The translations under genes and the position numbers were made by a program. Below are positions 53,745-63,760 of a DNA stretch of 64,000 bases, one piece after another. Source of the stretch: Pseudomonas bohemica (GTDB lineage Bacteria > Pseudomonadota > Gammaproteobacteria > Pseudomonadales > Pseudomonadaceae); assembly GCF_002934685.1 (NCBI RefSeq), contig NZ_NKHL01000097.1:18364-82363 (forward strand), given 5' to 3'. Under the pieces are notes generated by a model that saw only the letters and a program-made list of their open reading frames with translations, was not told the DNA's origin and did no database searches. Position 1 is the stretch's first letter. Each line of letters begins with the position of its first letter.

Positions 53745-55199
53745 TTACAACGGCCGATCCACGCCCACATCCCGCGACGCATCATGGGCCACATCGGGCC
53801 TTGCCGCCTGTGGCTCGGCGCTCACGTCGCTGTCCACCACCGCCACCGGGCGCACGACGCCCTCACCTGAAGGCACGACGCGCTCCGGCTGCTCGGTCTC
53901 GGCCAGCGGCTCGGTTGACGGCTCTGCTTCAGGCTCCGTCGTCTGCATCTGATCCTGCACCACCTGCTCATCGACCCGCGGGTCAAGTGCCACCACCAGA
54001 GGCGAGCTGGACATGCTGTCCGGCATCGCGATGTGGTGCAGCGGGGCATCCTCGACCTGGTGCAGATTGGTGACGGCTTTCGGACGAATGCGTAGCACCA
54101 GAATCAAGGCGGTAAAACAGACGAAGGCGTAGAGCATGTTGCTGCCGAACTGCTTCATCAGCACCCCCGACACCAACGGCCCGATACTGGCCCCAACGCC
54201 ATAGGTCATCAACAGCATGGCCGTCAGCGAGACACGCCGCTCGCCTTCCACGTGGTCGTTGGAGAACGCCACTGCCAGCGGATACAGCGAGAACTGCAGC
54301 AAGGACGCGACGAAGCCCACGGCAAACAGCACTTCCATCGGCACATTGGGGAAGATCGCCAATGGCAACGCGGCCAACACCAGCAGCCCTGCGACGCCAC
54401 GAATCAGCCAGGCGCGATCATAGCGGTCCGACAGTTTGCCCAGCGGCCCCTGCACCAGCAGGCCCGCGCCAATGCAGCAGGCCATGAACAGACCGACATG
54501 TTCGGTCGATAGACCTTGCTGCGCCGCATACAAGGGCGCCAGGCCGTAGAACGAACCGATGATCAGCCCAGCGCTCAACACCGTGGTCAACGACTGCGGC
54601 ACGCGGCGCATGAAAAACAACGGTTCCAGCGGCGCGGGACGCATCGGCGCCGGGTGAATGCTGCGGGTCATCGCCACCGGCACCAGACACAGGGTGAAGC
54701 ACATCGCGACCAGCATCAGCAGCTCAGGCCCCAGCTGCGGATGGATCACCAGAATCAGCTGACCGAGGACCAGGCCCATGTACGACGCGATCATGTAACC
54801 GCTGAACACCAGGCCACGCTGCTTGGGCGATGCCTGCTCGTTGAGCCAGCTTTCGATGACCATGTACTGACACATCATGCCCAACCCGACGATCATCCGC
54901 AGGAAGATCCAGGCCGGCAGGTAGTTGATCAGACCATGCCCCAGCACGGCGGCGCCGACGATACCGGCACAGGTCGCATAGGCGCGAATATGCCCTACCC
55001 GGCCGATCAGCCGATGGCCGATCTTGCCGCCCAGGGCCAGACCGACATAGTTGGCCGCCATCAGCGCACCGACCCACAGGCCATCGACCTGATCGGCAGC
55101 CAGACGCAAGGCAAGGTAAGTACTCAGAAGGCCCGAACCGATCAACATCATCAGTGAGGCGAAATACAGCGCTCGAAACGATTTCCAGATTTGGCGCAT
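53745..55199 (-). CDS. MFS transporter (YcaD-like) with long acidic C-terminal tail
   Basis: Inner-membrane transporter of 484 residues with 12 predicted helices in about 1-390. Typical MFS features include a conserved loop after helix 2 (GGKIGHRLIGRVGHIRAY) and the matching loop LSDRYDRAWLIRG. The last 95 residues after about 390 are hydrophilic and rich in Glu, Pro and Val (QTTEPEAEPSTEPLAETEQP), unusual in length for the family. The substrate is unknown. It is convergent with ycgR and lies 54 bases after the glutamine-synthetase-like gene, beyond a terminator. Confidence 0.85.
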   Translation of the reverse strand: MRQIWKSFRALYFASLMMLIGSGLLSTYLALRLAADQVDGLWVGALMAANYVGLALGGKIGHRLIGRVGHIRAYATCAGIVGAAVLGHGLINYLPAWIFLRMIVGLGMMCQYMVIESWLNEQASPKQRGLVFSGYMIASYMGLVLGQLILVIHPQLGPELLMLVAMCFTLCLVPVAMTRSIHPAPMRPAPLEPLFFMRRVPQSLTTVLSAGLIIGSFYGLAPLYAAQQGLSTEHVGLFMACCIGAGLLVQGPLGKLSDRYDRAWLIRGVAGLLVLAALPLAIFPNVPMEVLFAVGFVASLLQFSLYPLAVAFSNDHVEGERRVSLTAMLLMTYGVGASIGPLVSGVLMKQFGSNMLYAFVCFTALILVLRIRPKAVTNLHQVEDAPLHHIAMPDSMSSSPLVVALDPRVDEQVVQDQMQTTEPEAEPSTEPLAETEQPERVVPSGEGVVRPVAVVDSDVSAEPQAARPDVAHDASRDVGVDRPL

Positions 55200-55213
55200 C
55201 AGCTTTCCAAAAA

Positions 55214-55242
55214 CGAAAACCCTCCTCTGCGAAGGGTTTTCG
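55214..55242 (-). terminator. Terminator after the glutamine-synthetase-like gene
   Basis: CGAAAACCCT-N9-AGGGTTTTCG stem; the minus strand continues with TTTTTGG. It separates this gene from the MFS gene downstream. Confidence 0.85.
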
Positions 55243-55253
55243 AACCACGGTTT

Positions 55254-56597
55254 CTAAGCCTGGGAAGCCAGGACGCGGCGCTCCCAAGGGGTAATTTCGT
55301 TGAAGAAACTGGTCAGTTCCAGGGTCTTCGACGCGACGTAGCCTTCGATGAATTCGCCACCAAACAGTTCCTTGGCCAGCGGACTGCGTTTCAGACGCTC
55401 CAGCGCCGCATGCAAGGTACATGGCAATGAAAGATTGTCCGGCACGGCAAACTCGCCCTGGATCGGATCCGACGGTTGCAGCCGTTGCTCGATGCCGTAC
55501 AACCCCGCCGCAAGACTGGCGGCAATGGCCAGGTAAGGGTTGGCGTCAGCGCCTGGCAGACGATTTTCCACTCGGCGGGCAACCGGCGCACTGGCCGGAA
55601 TGCGCAACCCAGCCGCCCGGTTGTCATGAGACCAGCAGGCGTTGTTGGGAGACGCGAAAGGATGACACAAACGCTGGTAGGAATTGACGTTGGGCGCAAA
55701 TAACGCGGTGAAATCCGCCATCGCCGCCTGCTGACCACCAATGAAGTGATGAAAGGCCGCGGTCGGCTCGCCCTGGGCGTCGCTGAAAATATTCTGCCCA
55801 GTCGTGCTGTCGACCACGCTTTGATGAATGTGCATCGAACTGCCCGGCGTGTGCGCGAGCGGCTTGGCCATGCACACCACGGTCAGCCCGTGCTTGAGCG
55901 CCACTTCCTTGAGCATGTGTTTGAACAGGAATGTCTGGTCGGCCAGCAGCAGCGGATCACCATGCAGCAGGTTGATCTCGAACTGGCTCACGCCCATCTC
56001 GTGCATGAACGTATCGCGGGGCAGGCCCAGCGCGGCCATGCTTTTATAGACCTCGCTGAAAAATGGGCGCAGACCGTTATTGGAACTGACACTGAACGCC
56101 GATTGGCCATCTTCGCGACGACCATCCAGCCCTACCGGCGGCGTGAACGGCTGAGCCGGATCGCTGTTGGGCGCGAAGACGAAAAACTCGAGCTCCGTGG
56201 CGACCACCGGCGACCAGCCCTGTCGGGCATAGCGCGCAATGACTGATTTCAACTGACCTCGAGTGGAAAGATTGGACGGTTCACCGTCCAGCTCGTCCGC
56301 GTCACAGATCGCCAGCGCCCGCGGCTCATCGCTCCAGGGCAGACGATGGATCTGTTGCGCATCGGCGACCAGCGCCAGATCGCCGTCGTCGCTGCCGTAG
56401 AATTTTGCTGCCGGGTAGCCGCCCATGATGCATTGCAGCAGTACAGCCCGCGCCAGCTGCAAGCGGCGCCCCTCAAGAAAGCCCTCGGCCGTCATCACCT
56501 TGCCGCGCGGCACGCCGTTCAGGTCCGGGGTGACGCATTCGATTTCATCAATGCCCATCAATCGCTGCGCGAGTGAAATGTGGCCATCGCTCAACAT
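55254..56597 (-). CDS. Glutamine-synthetase-family enzyme, gamma-glutamylpolyamine synthetase-like
   Basis: Cytosolic ATP-dependent ligase of 447 residues. Family landmarks: N-terminal beta-grasp (ECVTPDLNGVPRGKVM), metal-binding ATELEFFVF, GSSMHIHQS, NRAAGLRIP and VENRLPGADANPYLA. The shorter size and lack of an adenylylation-type loop fit the GlnA-like/PuuA/PauA group, which ligates glutamate to putrescine or other polyamines in Pseudomonas. The exact amine cannot be read from sequence. It is monocistronic by its terminator, with no puu/pau partners nearby. Confidence 0.85.
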   Translation of the reverse strand: MLSDGHISLAQRLMGIDEIECVTPDLNGVPRGKVMTAEGFLEGRRLQLARAVLLQCIMGGYPAAKFYGSDDGDLALVADAQQIHRLPWSDEPRALAICDADELDGEPSNLSTRGQLKSVIARYARQGWSPVVATELEFFVFAPNSDPAQPFTPPVGLDGRREDGQSAFSVSSNNGLRPFFSEVYKSMAALGLPRDTFMHEMGVSQFEINLLHGDPLLLADQTFLFKHMLKEVALKHGLTVVCMAKPLAHTPGSSMHIHQSVVDSTTGQNIFSDAQGEPTAAFHHFIGGQQAAMADFTALFAPNVNSYQRLCHPFASPNNACWSHDNRAAGLRIPASAPVARRVENRLPGADANPYLAIAASLAAGLYGIEQRLQPSDPIQGEFAVPDNLSLPCTLHAALERLKRSPLAKELFGGEFIEGYVASKTLELTSFFNEITPWERRVLASQA

Positions 56598-56679
56598 GAC
56601 TCAAATCCTTTTTATCAGGCAGGCCGCGATGCGGCGAGGCGTACAAAATAAGCTTCGGGCGTTCGGAATATCAAGCAAG

Positions 56680-57699
56680 TTATCTATGCTCCGCTTCATT
56701 GGAACGCGCCCGATAGCCACCCGGACTTTCCCCCGTCCACTTCTTGAACGCTCGATGAAACGCGCTGGGCTCCTGGAAGCCCACCAGCGCGGCGATCTCG
56801 ACGACGCTCATGTCGGTTTCACGCAGCTTTTGCTGGGCGATGCCGCGCCGCACTTCATCCTTGATGCCCTGAAACGCACACCCCTCACGCTCCAGTCGAC
56901 GCCGGAAGGTGGTGGGGCTGAGTTTCAGTTCGACGGCCATTTCCAGCAGGGTCGGCCAGTGCCCGTAATGACTGCTGCGCAGGCGCTGGTAGACCTGCGC
57001 CGCCAGGCCACGCTGGTTGCGGAAGCGAATCACCAGCCATTGCGGCGCCGTGCGCAGGAACGATTTGAGCGACGGCAGCGACTGCACCACTGGCAGACGC
57101 AGGTAATGGCTGGAGAATTCGACCTCCGTGCGCGCCTGGCCGAAACTCAGGTTGAACCCCCATAACAGCGAATCGTCGCTGAGGCGCTCGCGGGTATGGC
57201 GAAAATGCGCACGATCGATGGTAATGCGGCGCCCGCCCAGCCAGCACAACAGGCTGATCATCAGCAGCAGAAACGTCTCTTCACCGAATCGACGCTTGAT
57301 CGGATCGCTCGCGTAGTTGTCCACGGCGACGATCGCCCGCTGACCGCGCACGATCAGGCTGCCGCGAAAGTCGCGCAAAAACAGCGCGAAATTGGCCAGG
57401 CACTGGCGCAGGGCTTTTTCCAGATTGGGTTCCTGGATCAAGCCTCGACAAATCAACGCAAAGCTGCCAAGCGGCATGCCATGGGAATCCAGAGCGAAGA
57501 ACTCATCATCCAACTCCTTGATCTGAATCAGCCACAGGGCGGCGAACGCGCTGGCAGGCACGCGTGCGGCCGGGTCGTTGAGCAGCGCCATGTCGATCCC
57601 CGCCCCTTCCAGCACCGATTGCAGGCGCAAGGGCTGGTCGCGCAGGGCATGCACCACCAGTTGGACGAAGTAGATGGACACCGAATCCTTTTCCCGCAT
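56680..57699 (-). CDS. AraC-family transcriptional regulator
   Basis: Product of 339 residues: an N-terminal arabinose-binding-like effector domain of the type found in OruR/ArgR-like Pseudomonas regulators (about 15-200) and two C-terminal helix-turn-helix motifs (LLEMAVELKLSPTTFRRRLE; VVEIAALVGFQEPSAFHRAF with KWTGESPGGYR). It is divergent from the thiolase/dehydrogenase pair across a 184-base gap and is probably its regulator; the effector is unknown. Confidence 0.88.
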   Translation of the reverse strand: MREKDSVSIYFVQLVVHALRDQPLRLQSVLEGAGIDMALLNDPAARVPASAFAALWLIQIKELDDEFFALDSHGMPLGSFALICRGLIQEPNLEKALRQCLANFALFLRDFRGSLIVRGQRAIVAVDNYASDPIKRRFGEETFLLLMISLLCWLGGRRITIDRAHFRHTRERLSDDSLLWGFNLSFGQARTEVEFSSHYLRLPVVQSLPSLKSFLRTAPQWLVIRFRNQRGLAAQVYQRLRSSHYGHWPTLLEMAVELKLSPTTFRRRLEREGCAFQGIKDEVRRGIAQQKLRETDMSVVEIAALVGFQEPSAFHRAFKKWTGESPGGYRARSNEAEHR

Positions 57700-57883
57700 G
57701 AGCCGCGTTTCCTTTTGTCGTTATGAGCCACGGCGCTGATGGTAAAGAACGCCAGCCGATCTGGACAGTTTTGGCATAGGCCCGCCGCGGATGCCGATCT
57801 AGACTTGCCGCCAGACAGCACCTGGCCGAAATGCCGCTTGTCGGTGCCGCCCAGAATAAATTCAACAGGTTTGAGGAGTCGAC

Positions 57884-59068
57884 ATGAGCAATACCGAAGT
57901 TTTCGTCGTCAGCGCACTGCGTACCGCCATCGGTGGATTCGGCGGCTCGCTCAAGGACGTCTCGCCCATCGAGTTGGGCACCCAGGTCAGTCGCGCTGCG
58001 CTGTCCCAGTCGGGCCTGGCCGCCGAGCACATTGGGCATGTGGTCATGGGTCATGTGATTCCGACCGAAGTGCGCGATGCGTACCTGTCCCGCGTCATTG
58101 CCCTAGAAGCCGGGCTGACCAAGGAAACCCCGGCGATGAACGTCAATCGCCTCTGTGGTTCGGGCCTGCAGGCCATCGTCTCCGCCGCGCAGTCGCTGCT
58201 GCTGGGCGACGCCAAGGCCGTGCTGGCCGGTGGCGCCGAATCCATGAGCCGGGGCGCCTACATCATGCCGCAGGCCCGCTGGGGCGCGCGTATGGGTGAC
58301 GTGCAAGCCTACGACTACATGCTCGGTGCGCTGCATGACCCGTTCGCCAATATTCACATGGGCATCACTGCCGAAAACATCGCCGAGAATTACGGCATCA
58401 CCCGCGCCGACCAGGATGCTCTGGCCCTGACCAGCCAGCAACGCGCGGCCCGCGCCATCGCTGAAGGGCGCTTCGAAGCGCAGATCGTGCCGATCGAAAT
58501 CACTACCCGCAAAGGCACCGTGACCTTCGCGCAGGATGAACACGTGCGCGGCGACGTCACCGTTGAACAGCTGGAAAAGATGAAGACCGCGTTCAAGAAG
58601 GACGGCACGGTCACGGCGGGCAACGCCTCTGGCCTGAACGACGGCGCCGCTGCGCTGGTAATGGCCAATGGCGACATGGTGCGCGAACACGGCCTCAAAC
58701 CGATGGCGCGTCTGGTGGCCTACGCGCACGCCGGAGTCGAGCCTTCGATGATGGGTCTGGGCCCGATCCCGGCGAGCCGCAAGGTGTTGGAGCGTGCTGG
58801 GCTGACGGTGGCTGATCTGGACGTAATCGAGTCCAACGAGGCTTTCGCCGCTCAGGCCTGCGCCGTCGCTCGTGAACTGGGCTTCGATCCGGAGAAGGTC
58901 AATCCTAACGGTTCCGGCATTTCCCTGGGCCACCCGGTAGGCGCCACCGGGGCGATCATCGCCACCAAGGCCATTCATGAGCTGCACCGCATCGGCGGTC
59001 GTTATGCGCTGGTCACGATGTGCATCGGCGGCGGCCAGGGTATCGCCGTCATTTTCGAACGCGTGTGA
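57884..59068 (+). CDS. Acetyl-CoA acetyltransferase (thiolase)
   Basis: Condenses or cleaves acetoacetyl-CoA or short 3-ketoacyl-CoA. The product is 394 residues with nucleophile Cys91 in [12 protein letters not shown], His in [12 protein letters not shown] and the second Cys in MCIGGGQG. It resembles BktB/AtoB-type biosynthetic thiolases. GAGGAG lies shortly before the ATG. It is followed 14 bases later by the dehydrogenase gene, together giving a short-chain 3-ketoacyl-CoA to 3-hydroxyacyl-CoA route. Confidence 0.93.
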   Translation: MSNTEVFVVSALRTAIGGFGGSLKDVSPIELGTQVSRAALSQSGLAAEHIGHVVMGHVIPTEVRDAYLSRVIALEAGLTKETPAMNVNRLCGSGLQAIVSAAQSLLLGDAKAVLAGGAESMSRGAYIMPQARWGARMGDVQAYDYMLGALHDPFANIHMGITAENIAENYGITRADQDALALTSQQRAARAIAEGRFEAQIVPIEITTRKGTVTFAQDEHVRGDVTVEQLEKMKTAFKKDGTVTAGNASGLNDGAAALVMANGDMVREHGLKPMARLVAYAHAGVEPSMMGLGPIPASRKVLERAGLTVADLDVIESNEAFAAQACAVARELGFDPEKVNPNGSGISLGHPVGATGAIIATKAIHELHRIGGRYALVTMCIGGGQGIAVIFERV

Positions 59069-59082
59069 AGGGAGAGCTTTCC

Positions 59083-59934
59083 ATGACCATGCACCACATT
59101 GCCGTGATCGGCGCGGGCACGATGGGCAACGGTATTGCGCAGGTGTGCGCGATTGCCGGGTTCGACGTCACGCTGCTGGACATCAACGATGCCGCGCTGC
59201 AACGAGGCCTGGCGACCGTGCGCAAGAACCTCGAACGCCAGGTGAACAAACAGACGCTGACCGTTGATCTGGCCGAGGCTGCGTTGGGGCGGATCCGCTG
59301 CATCACCGACTATGCGCAACTGAATGAACCGCAGGTGGTGATCGAAGCCGCCACCGAGAACCTCGGCCTCAAGCTGCGCCTGCTCAAGGAGATCGCCAAC
59401 AATGTGGGCGCGGATTGTGTGATCGCTTCCAACACTTCATCGCTGTCCATTACACAACTGGCGGCGAGTGTGAACAGCCCGGAGCGCTTCATCGGCCTGC
59501 ACTTCTTCAACCCGGTGCCGATGATGGGCCTGATCGAGGTCATACGCGGCCTGCAAACGGCCGATGAAACACACCTGGTGGCGATCAAGTTGGCCGATCG
59601 GCTGAACAAGACTGCCATTACGGCGGGCAACCGTCCCGGCTTCGTGGTCAACCGCATTCTGGTGCCGATGATCAACGAAGCGATTCTGGTGCTGCAGGAA
59701 GGCCTGGCCACCGCGCAGGACATCGACGACGGCATGCGTTTGGGTTGCAATCAGCCGATCGGCCCGTTGGCGCTCGCCGACCTGATCGGTCTGGATACGC
59801 TGCTGGCGATCGTTGAAGCGTTCCACGAAGGTTTCAACGACAGCAAATATCGCCCTGCTCCGCTGCTCAAGGAAATGGTTGCCGCGGGGTACCTGGGACG
59901 TAAGAGCGGGAGGGGGTTCTTCGTTTATAACTGA
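59083..59934 (+). CDS. 3-hydroxybutyryl-CoA dehydrogenase
   Basis: NAD(P)-dependent oxidoreductase of 283 residues. The Rossmann motif GAGTMGNG is at 10-17, the catalytic region is ASNTSSLSITQLA and FIGLHFFNPVPMMGLIEV (His in GLHFFNP), and the C-terminal domain includes GYLGRKSGRGFFVYN. The start at 59083 follows AAGGGAGAGC. It is the second gene of the thiolase pair. Confidence 0.93.
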   Translation: MTMHHIAVIGAGTMGNGIAQVCAIAGFDVTLLDINDAALQRGLATVRKNLERQVNKQTLTVDLAEAALGRIRCITDYAQLNEPQVVIEAATENLGLKLRLLKEIANNVGADCVIASNTSSLSITQLAASVNSPERFIGLHFFNPVPMMGLIEVIRGLQTADETHLVAIKLADRLNKTAITAGNRPGFVVNRILVPMINEAILVLQEGLATAQDIDDGMRLGCNQPIGPLALADLIGLDTLLAIVEAFHEGFNDSKYRPAPLLKEMVAAGYLGRKSGRGFFVYN

Positions 59935-60070
59935 GTGAGCGGCATAGCCCCGTGGGAGCGACAGAGGTTATGACGGCAGAGCGCGGTATGTCAGATGTAG
60001 ATGGGTGGTCTGATCGACCGCATCGCTGCCGTCACTCGACGTCCCCTACGAGTGGGCGGTCAGCCTGAAG

Positions 60071-60105
60071 AAAAACCGCAGCCCTTCAACAGGCTGCGGT
60101 TTTTT
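60071..60105. terminator. Bidirectional terminator between convergent genes
   Basis: AAAAACCGCAGCC-CTTCAACA-GGCTGCGGTTTTTT: a 13-base stem with A-run on one side and T-run on the other, serving the dehydrogenase (plus) and the RND gene (minus). Confidence 0.92.
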
Positions 60106-60119
60106 GTTTCAAACGGTAA

Positions 60120-62501
60120 TCAATGGGAGAACAGCGAATTGCCCACCTTGCCCGCCATCTTCTCCGGCTTGATCAGGAAGCGCGCCAGGGCCGGGAGCAG
60201 CCACAGCGCGCCGAACATGTTCCAGAGCAGCATGAAGGTCAGCATCAACCCCATATCCGCCTGGAACTTGATGGCCGAGAAGATCCAGGTGCACACGCCG
60301 ATTGCCAGACACAAACCGGTGAACAATACGGCCTTACCCGTGGATTTCAGCGTCTGATAATACGCCTCTTGCAGCGGCAGACCAGCACGCAGAAAGCTTT
60401 CCAGACGGCTGTAGATGTAGATGCCGTAATCCACACCAATCCCCACACCCAACGCCACCACCGGTAGCGTCGCGACCTTCACGCCGATGCCCATGAACGC
60501 CATCAACGCGTTACCCAGCACCGAGGTCAACACCAGCGGCAGTACGATGCACAGCGTCGCGGCCCACGAACGGAAGGTGATCATGCACATCACGGCAACG
60601 CAGAGGTAAACCAGAATCAGGATGGTCAGCTCGGCCTGTTTGATCACCTCGTTGGTGGCCGCCTCGATCCCGGCGTTGCCCGCAGCCAGCAGAAATTCCA
60701 GGTCTTCCCTGTCATTGGCCTTGGCGAAGTCCTGCACCGCATGGACGGCGCGGTCCAGGGTTTCAGCCTTGTGATCGTTGAGGAAGATCAACAAGGGCGC
60801 CAGCGAGCAGGTATTGTTGTACAGCCCGTCTGCGCGGGATATCGAGCTGTTGAGCACATCCTTGTTGCGCGACAGCGATTCCCATTTCAGGTTGCCCTCG
60901 TTCATGCCCTTGATCACTTGCTTGGAAACCGTGACCAGCGAGAGCGCCGACTGCACGCCCGGCGTGTTCTCCATCTTCCACGACAACTCGTTGATTGCTG
61001 AAAGCGTCTGATAGGCCGAGCATCCTTCCGGAGGCGTCTTGACCATCACCACCAGCACATCGGAGCTGGTGGAGTAGTTGTTGATGATGAAGTTGTTGTC
61101 CTGGTTGTAGCGCGAATCGGGACGCAGCTCCGGCGCACCTTGATCGAGGTCACCAATTTTCAGGTTGTGGCCATACCAAAGGCCGCCTGCGAGCGCGAGC
61201 AAGGCCAGTATCACGGAAACACGCGCGACTTTTGGCGCCGCAAAATTCGACAGCAGACGCCAGAACGGATGCTCGCGCACCGCATCCTCTTTACTGCGCA
61301 CCACTGCCCTTTTGCTGATGCCCACGTAGGAAATCGCGACTGGCAGCAGAATCAGGTTGGTGAACACGATCACCGCAACGCCGATTGAAGCACCAATCGC
61401 CAGTTCGCGGATCACGCCGATATCGATGATCAGCAGCGTGATAAAGCCCACGGCATCGGCGAGGATCGCGATCATCCCCGGCAGGAACAACTGACGGAAT
61501 GTGCGTCTGGCGGCGGTCAGCGCATTATCGGCATCACTGGATTGCAAGGCGATGCCATTGATCTTCTGTACGCCGTGGGAAATGCCGATGGCGAAGATCA
61601 GGAACGGCACAAGCATTGAGTAGGGATCCAGACCAAAGCCCACCACGTGCATCAGACCCAGCTGCCAGATCACCGCGATCAGCGTGGTGCTCAAAACGGC
61701 CACCGTGCTACGTGCGCAACGGGTGAACCACATCAACAGGACCAGGGTGATCAGGAACGCGACGCCGAAGAACATCACCACCATGATCAGGCCATCGATC
61801 AGGTCGCCGACCTTTTTGGCAAAGCCAACGATGTGAATCTCGACGTTGGGGTTCTGTGCTTCGTACTTGCTGCGAATCTTTTCTTCCAGTTGGTGGGAGA
61901 ACTGCCGGTAATCCAGAGGCAGCAGTTTGCTCTGGTCGACGGGGTCGGGGTAGAACTCTTGCAGGGGTACGTCGACGATGCTGGATTTGAAGTTGTTGGC
62001 CACCAGTCGGCCGACCTGGCCGGACTTAAGGACGTTGTTGCGCAGCATGTCCAGGCTTTGCGGGGAACCGTCGTAGCTTTGCGGAATGACCTCACCGCCG
62101 GCAAAGCCCTCTTCTGTTACCTCGGTCCAGCGGACGCTTGGACTCCACAGCGACTTGAGCCCAGAGCGGTCCACGCCCGAGATATAGAACACTTCGTCGT
62201 TGATTTGACGAAGGGTCTCCATGTACTCCTTGGAGAAGATATCGCCCTGTTTGGCTTCCACCGAAATTCGCACGGTATTGCCCAGGTTCGCCAGGTCGTT
62301 GCGGTGCTCCATCATGTTCTGAATGAAAGGGTGACTCAGCGGAATCATCTTTTCGAAGCTGGTGGAAGGCCGAACGAGCGTGGCCTGCCAGAACAGAAAA
62401 ATACTGACCAGCAGGCAAATGCCAATCACGGTCGGGCGATTGTTGAAGATCAATCGCTCGAGCAGTGTCGGTTTCTCGTGATGGGGCTGAAAGTTGGTCA
62501 T
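60120..62501 (-). CDS. RND-superfamily (MMPL-type) transporter
   Basis: Inner-membrane permease of 793 residues with 12 predicted helices: one near the N-terminus (about 28-47), a periplasmic loop to about 240, a block of helices 240-420, a second periplasmic loop, and a final block 620-775. The start at 62501 (MTNFQPHHEKPTLLERL) is chosen because GAGGA precedes it and relatives begin there; 15 further codons are open. No membrane-fusion partner is nearby. The upstream neighbour is a YCF48 protein, a pairing I know from other Pseudomonas. The substrate is unknown. Confidence 0.88.
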   Translation of the reverse strand: MTNFQPHHEKPTLLERLIFNNRPTVIGICLLVSIFLFWQATLVRPSTSFEKMIPLSHPFIQNMMEHRNDLANLGNTVRISVEAKQGDIFSKEYMETLRQINDEVFYISGVDRSGLKSLWSPSVRWTEVTEEGFAGGEVIPQSYDGSPQSLDMLRNNVLKSGQVGRLVANNFKSSIVDVPLQEFYPDPVDQSKLLPLDYRQFSHQLEEKIRSKYEAQNPNVEIHIVGFAKKVGDLIDGLIMVVMFFGVAFLITLVLLMWFTRCARSTVAVLSTTLIAVIWQLGLMHVVGFGLDPYSMLVPFLIFAIGISHGVQKINGIALQSSDADNALTAARRTFRQLFLPGMIAILADAVGFITLLIIDIGVIRELAIGASIGVAVIVFTNLILLPVAISYVGISKRAVVRSKEDAVREHPFWRLLSNFAAPKVARVSVILALLALAGGLWYGHNLKIGDLDQGAPELRPDSRYNQDNNFIINNYSTSSDVLVVMVKTPPEGCSAYQTLSAINELSWKMENTPGVQSALSLVTVSKQVIKGMNEGNLKWESLSRNKDVLNSSISRADGLYNNTCSLAPLLIFLNDHKAETLDRAVHAVQDFAKANDREDLEFLLAAGNAGIEAATNEVIKQAELTILILVYLCVAVMCMITFRSWAATLCIVLPLVLTSVLGNALMAFMGIGVKVATLPVVALGVGIGVDYGIYIYSRLESFLRAGLPLQEAYYQTLKSTGKAVLFTGLCLAIGVCTWIFSAIKFQADMGLMLTFMLLWNMFGALWLLPALARFLIKPEKMAGKVGNSLFSH

Positions 62502-62529
62502 AGGGAAAGCGTCCTCGCCTGGTCCGTTC

Positions 62530-63630
62530 TTATTGTTGAGCGACATCAGCGCCCGTTGGCGAGGTGACGTGAACGCCGCCCTGTCCTACCAGAATCAGAT
62601 TGCCCGTGTCGTCTTCGGCCACTCCGGCCAGCGAGAGGCGATCGGAGCGGTTGGCGACAGTGAAGGTCTCACCATCGTCGGTGCTGCGAATCACACTGCC
62701 GCCGTTGCCCACCAACACGATCGAGCTGTCCGGCAACAGCGCGGCATTGGCGATGCTGAACTCCAACGGTCCACGTTCACCTTGAAGCGCGATAGGCTCC
62801 CAATGACTGCCAAAATCGATGGAACGGAACAGATTGCCGCGCAGACCATAGGCCAGCAGCGTGTAGGCCTGCCCTGTTCCGAGAGCGCCGAACAACGAGC
62901 CTTGATAGGGGCCTTCGAGTTTTTCCCAGGTCTGACCGTCGTCGGTGGAGCGGAACATGCTGCCCATTTCACCGACAATGAACAGCCCCGCATCCTTCAC
63001 ATAGGCGATGCCGTTGAGGTGGTATTGGTCTTCGTTATTCAGGCGGTCGCCGATGTCTTGCCAATGCTGGCCTCCATCGGTGGTTTCCAGTAGCGCGCCG
63101 TAGGCTCCAACGGCAATCCCGGTGGACAGGTCCTTGAACCAGACATCCAGTAGCGGCGCCTCGCGCTTGAGGTCTTCGAACTGCTTGATCCAGGTCGATC
63201 CGCCATCGCTACTGGCAAGGATCTGCGCATCATGTCCCACCGCCCAGCCATGCTGGTCATCAACAAAATAGACCGCTGTGAGCAGTTGACGGCTCGGCAC
63301 CTTGGCCTGAGTCCAGGTTTTGCCCTGATCGTCGGAATAGAGAATGTGGCCGCGGTCGCCTACGACCACAAGGCGTTTGCCAGTGTAACTCACATCCAGC
63401 AGTAAACTCCGGGAAGCCTTGGCAGACTCCAGCGCGAAAACAGCGGCGTTGCCAGCATTGGCGGGGGTATCGACTGGCGTGCTTTGCGCAGCCGATACAG
63501 CGCTGCAAAAGGTCATGCACATGAACAACGACAGAACAGCGTTAAGAGGCTTGCCCGTATGGATTACCCGGAAACCGTCATTGCCCTGAATGACCGTAGA
63601 CGGAGCGCGCCGATTGACTGGCTCACGCAT
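62530..63630 (-). CDS. Exported YCF48/BNR-repeat protein
   Basis: Product of 366 residues, predicted beta-propeller related to photosystem II factor YCF48/Hcf136. Repeats of the form GHILYSDDQGKTWTQ, AQILASSDGGSTWIKQ, GALLETTDGGQHWQD, GSMFRSTDDGQTWEK and GSVIRSTDDGETFTV are visible. A signal peptide (core VLSLFMCMTFCSAVSA, after a 30-residue N-region) points to the periplasm. The ATG at 63630 has AGGAAGGG upstream. Its stop is 28 bases before the RND start, so the two form an operon, perhaps with a chaperone or gate role for the permease. Confidence 0.85.
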   Translation of the reverse strand: MREPVNRRAPSTVIQGNDGFRVIHTGKPLNAVLSLFMCMTFCSAVSAAQSTPVDTPANAGNAAVFALESAKASRSLLLDVSYTGKRLVVVGDRGHILYSDDQGKTWTQAKVPSRQLLTAVYFVDDQHGWAVGHDAQILASSDGGSTWIKQFEDLKREAPLLDVWFKDLSTGIAVGAYGALLETTDGGQHWQDIGDRLNNEDQYHLNGIAYVKDAGLFIVGEMGSMFRSTDDGQTWEKLEGPYQGSLFGALGTGQAYTLLAYGLRGNLFRSIDFGSHWEPIALQGERGPLEFSIANAALLPDSSIVLVGNGGSVIRSTDDGETFTVANRSDRLSLAGVAEDDTGNLILVGQGGVHVTSPTGADVAQQ

Positions 63631-63730
63631 GGAGTTTTCCCTTCCTTTATTGTTATTAGATTCTCCTGTAGGTCCGTGCAGCTGCTGCAAGCGCTCTAGC
63701 CTGCGCGCGACGTGCCACCGAAGCGACCCT

Positions 63731-63760
63731 ATCCTATCCAGCTTTGGAAACGTATGACAA
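63731..63760 (-). promoter_or_regulatory. Candidate sigma-70 promoter of the YCF48-RND operon
   Basis: TTGTCA-N18-TAGGAT on the minus strand, about 100 bases before the start. The match is moderate. The rest of 63631-63920 holds no gene that I can support. Confidence 0.3.

Noticed and set aside
55254..59934. Glutamine-synthetase-like gene, AraC regulator and thiolase pair as one pathway
   Set aside because: The GS-like gene has its own terminator and no substrate link to the thiolase/dehydrogenase pair. Only the AraC-thiolase link is supported by divergent placement.
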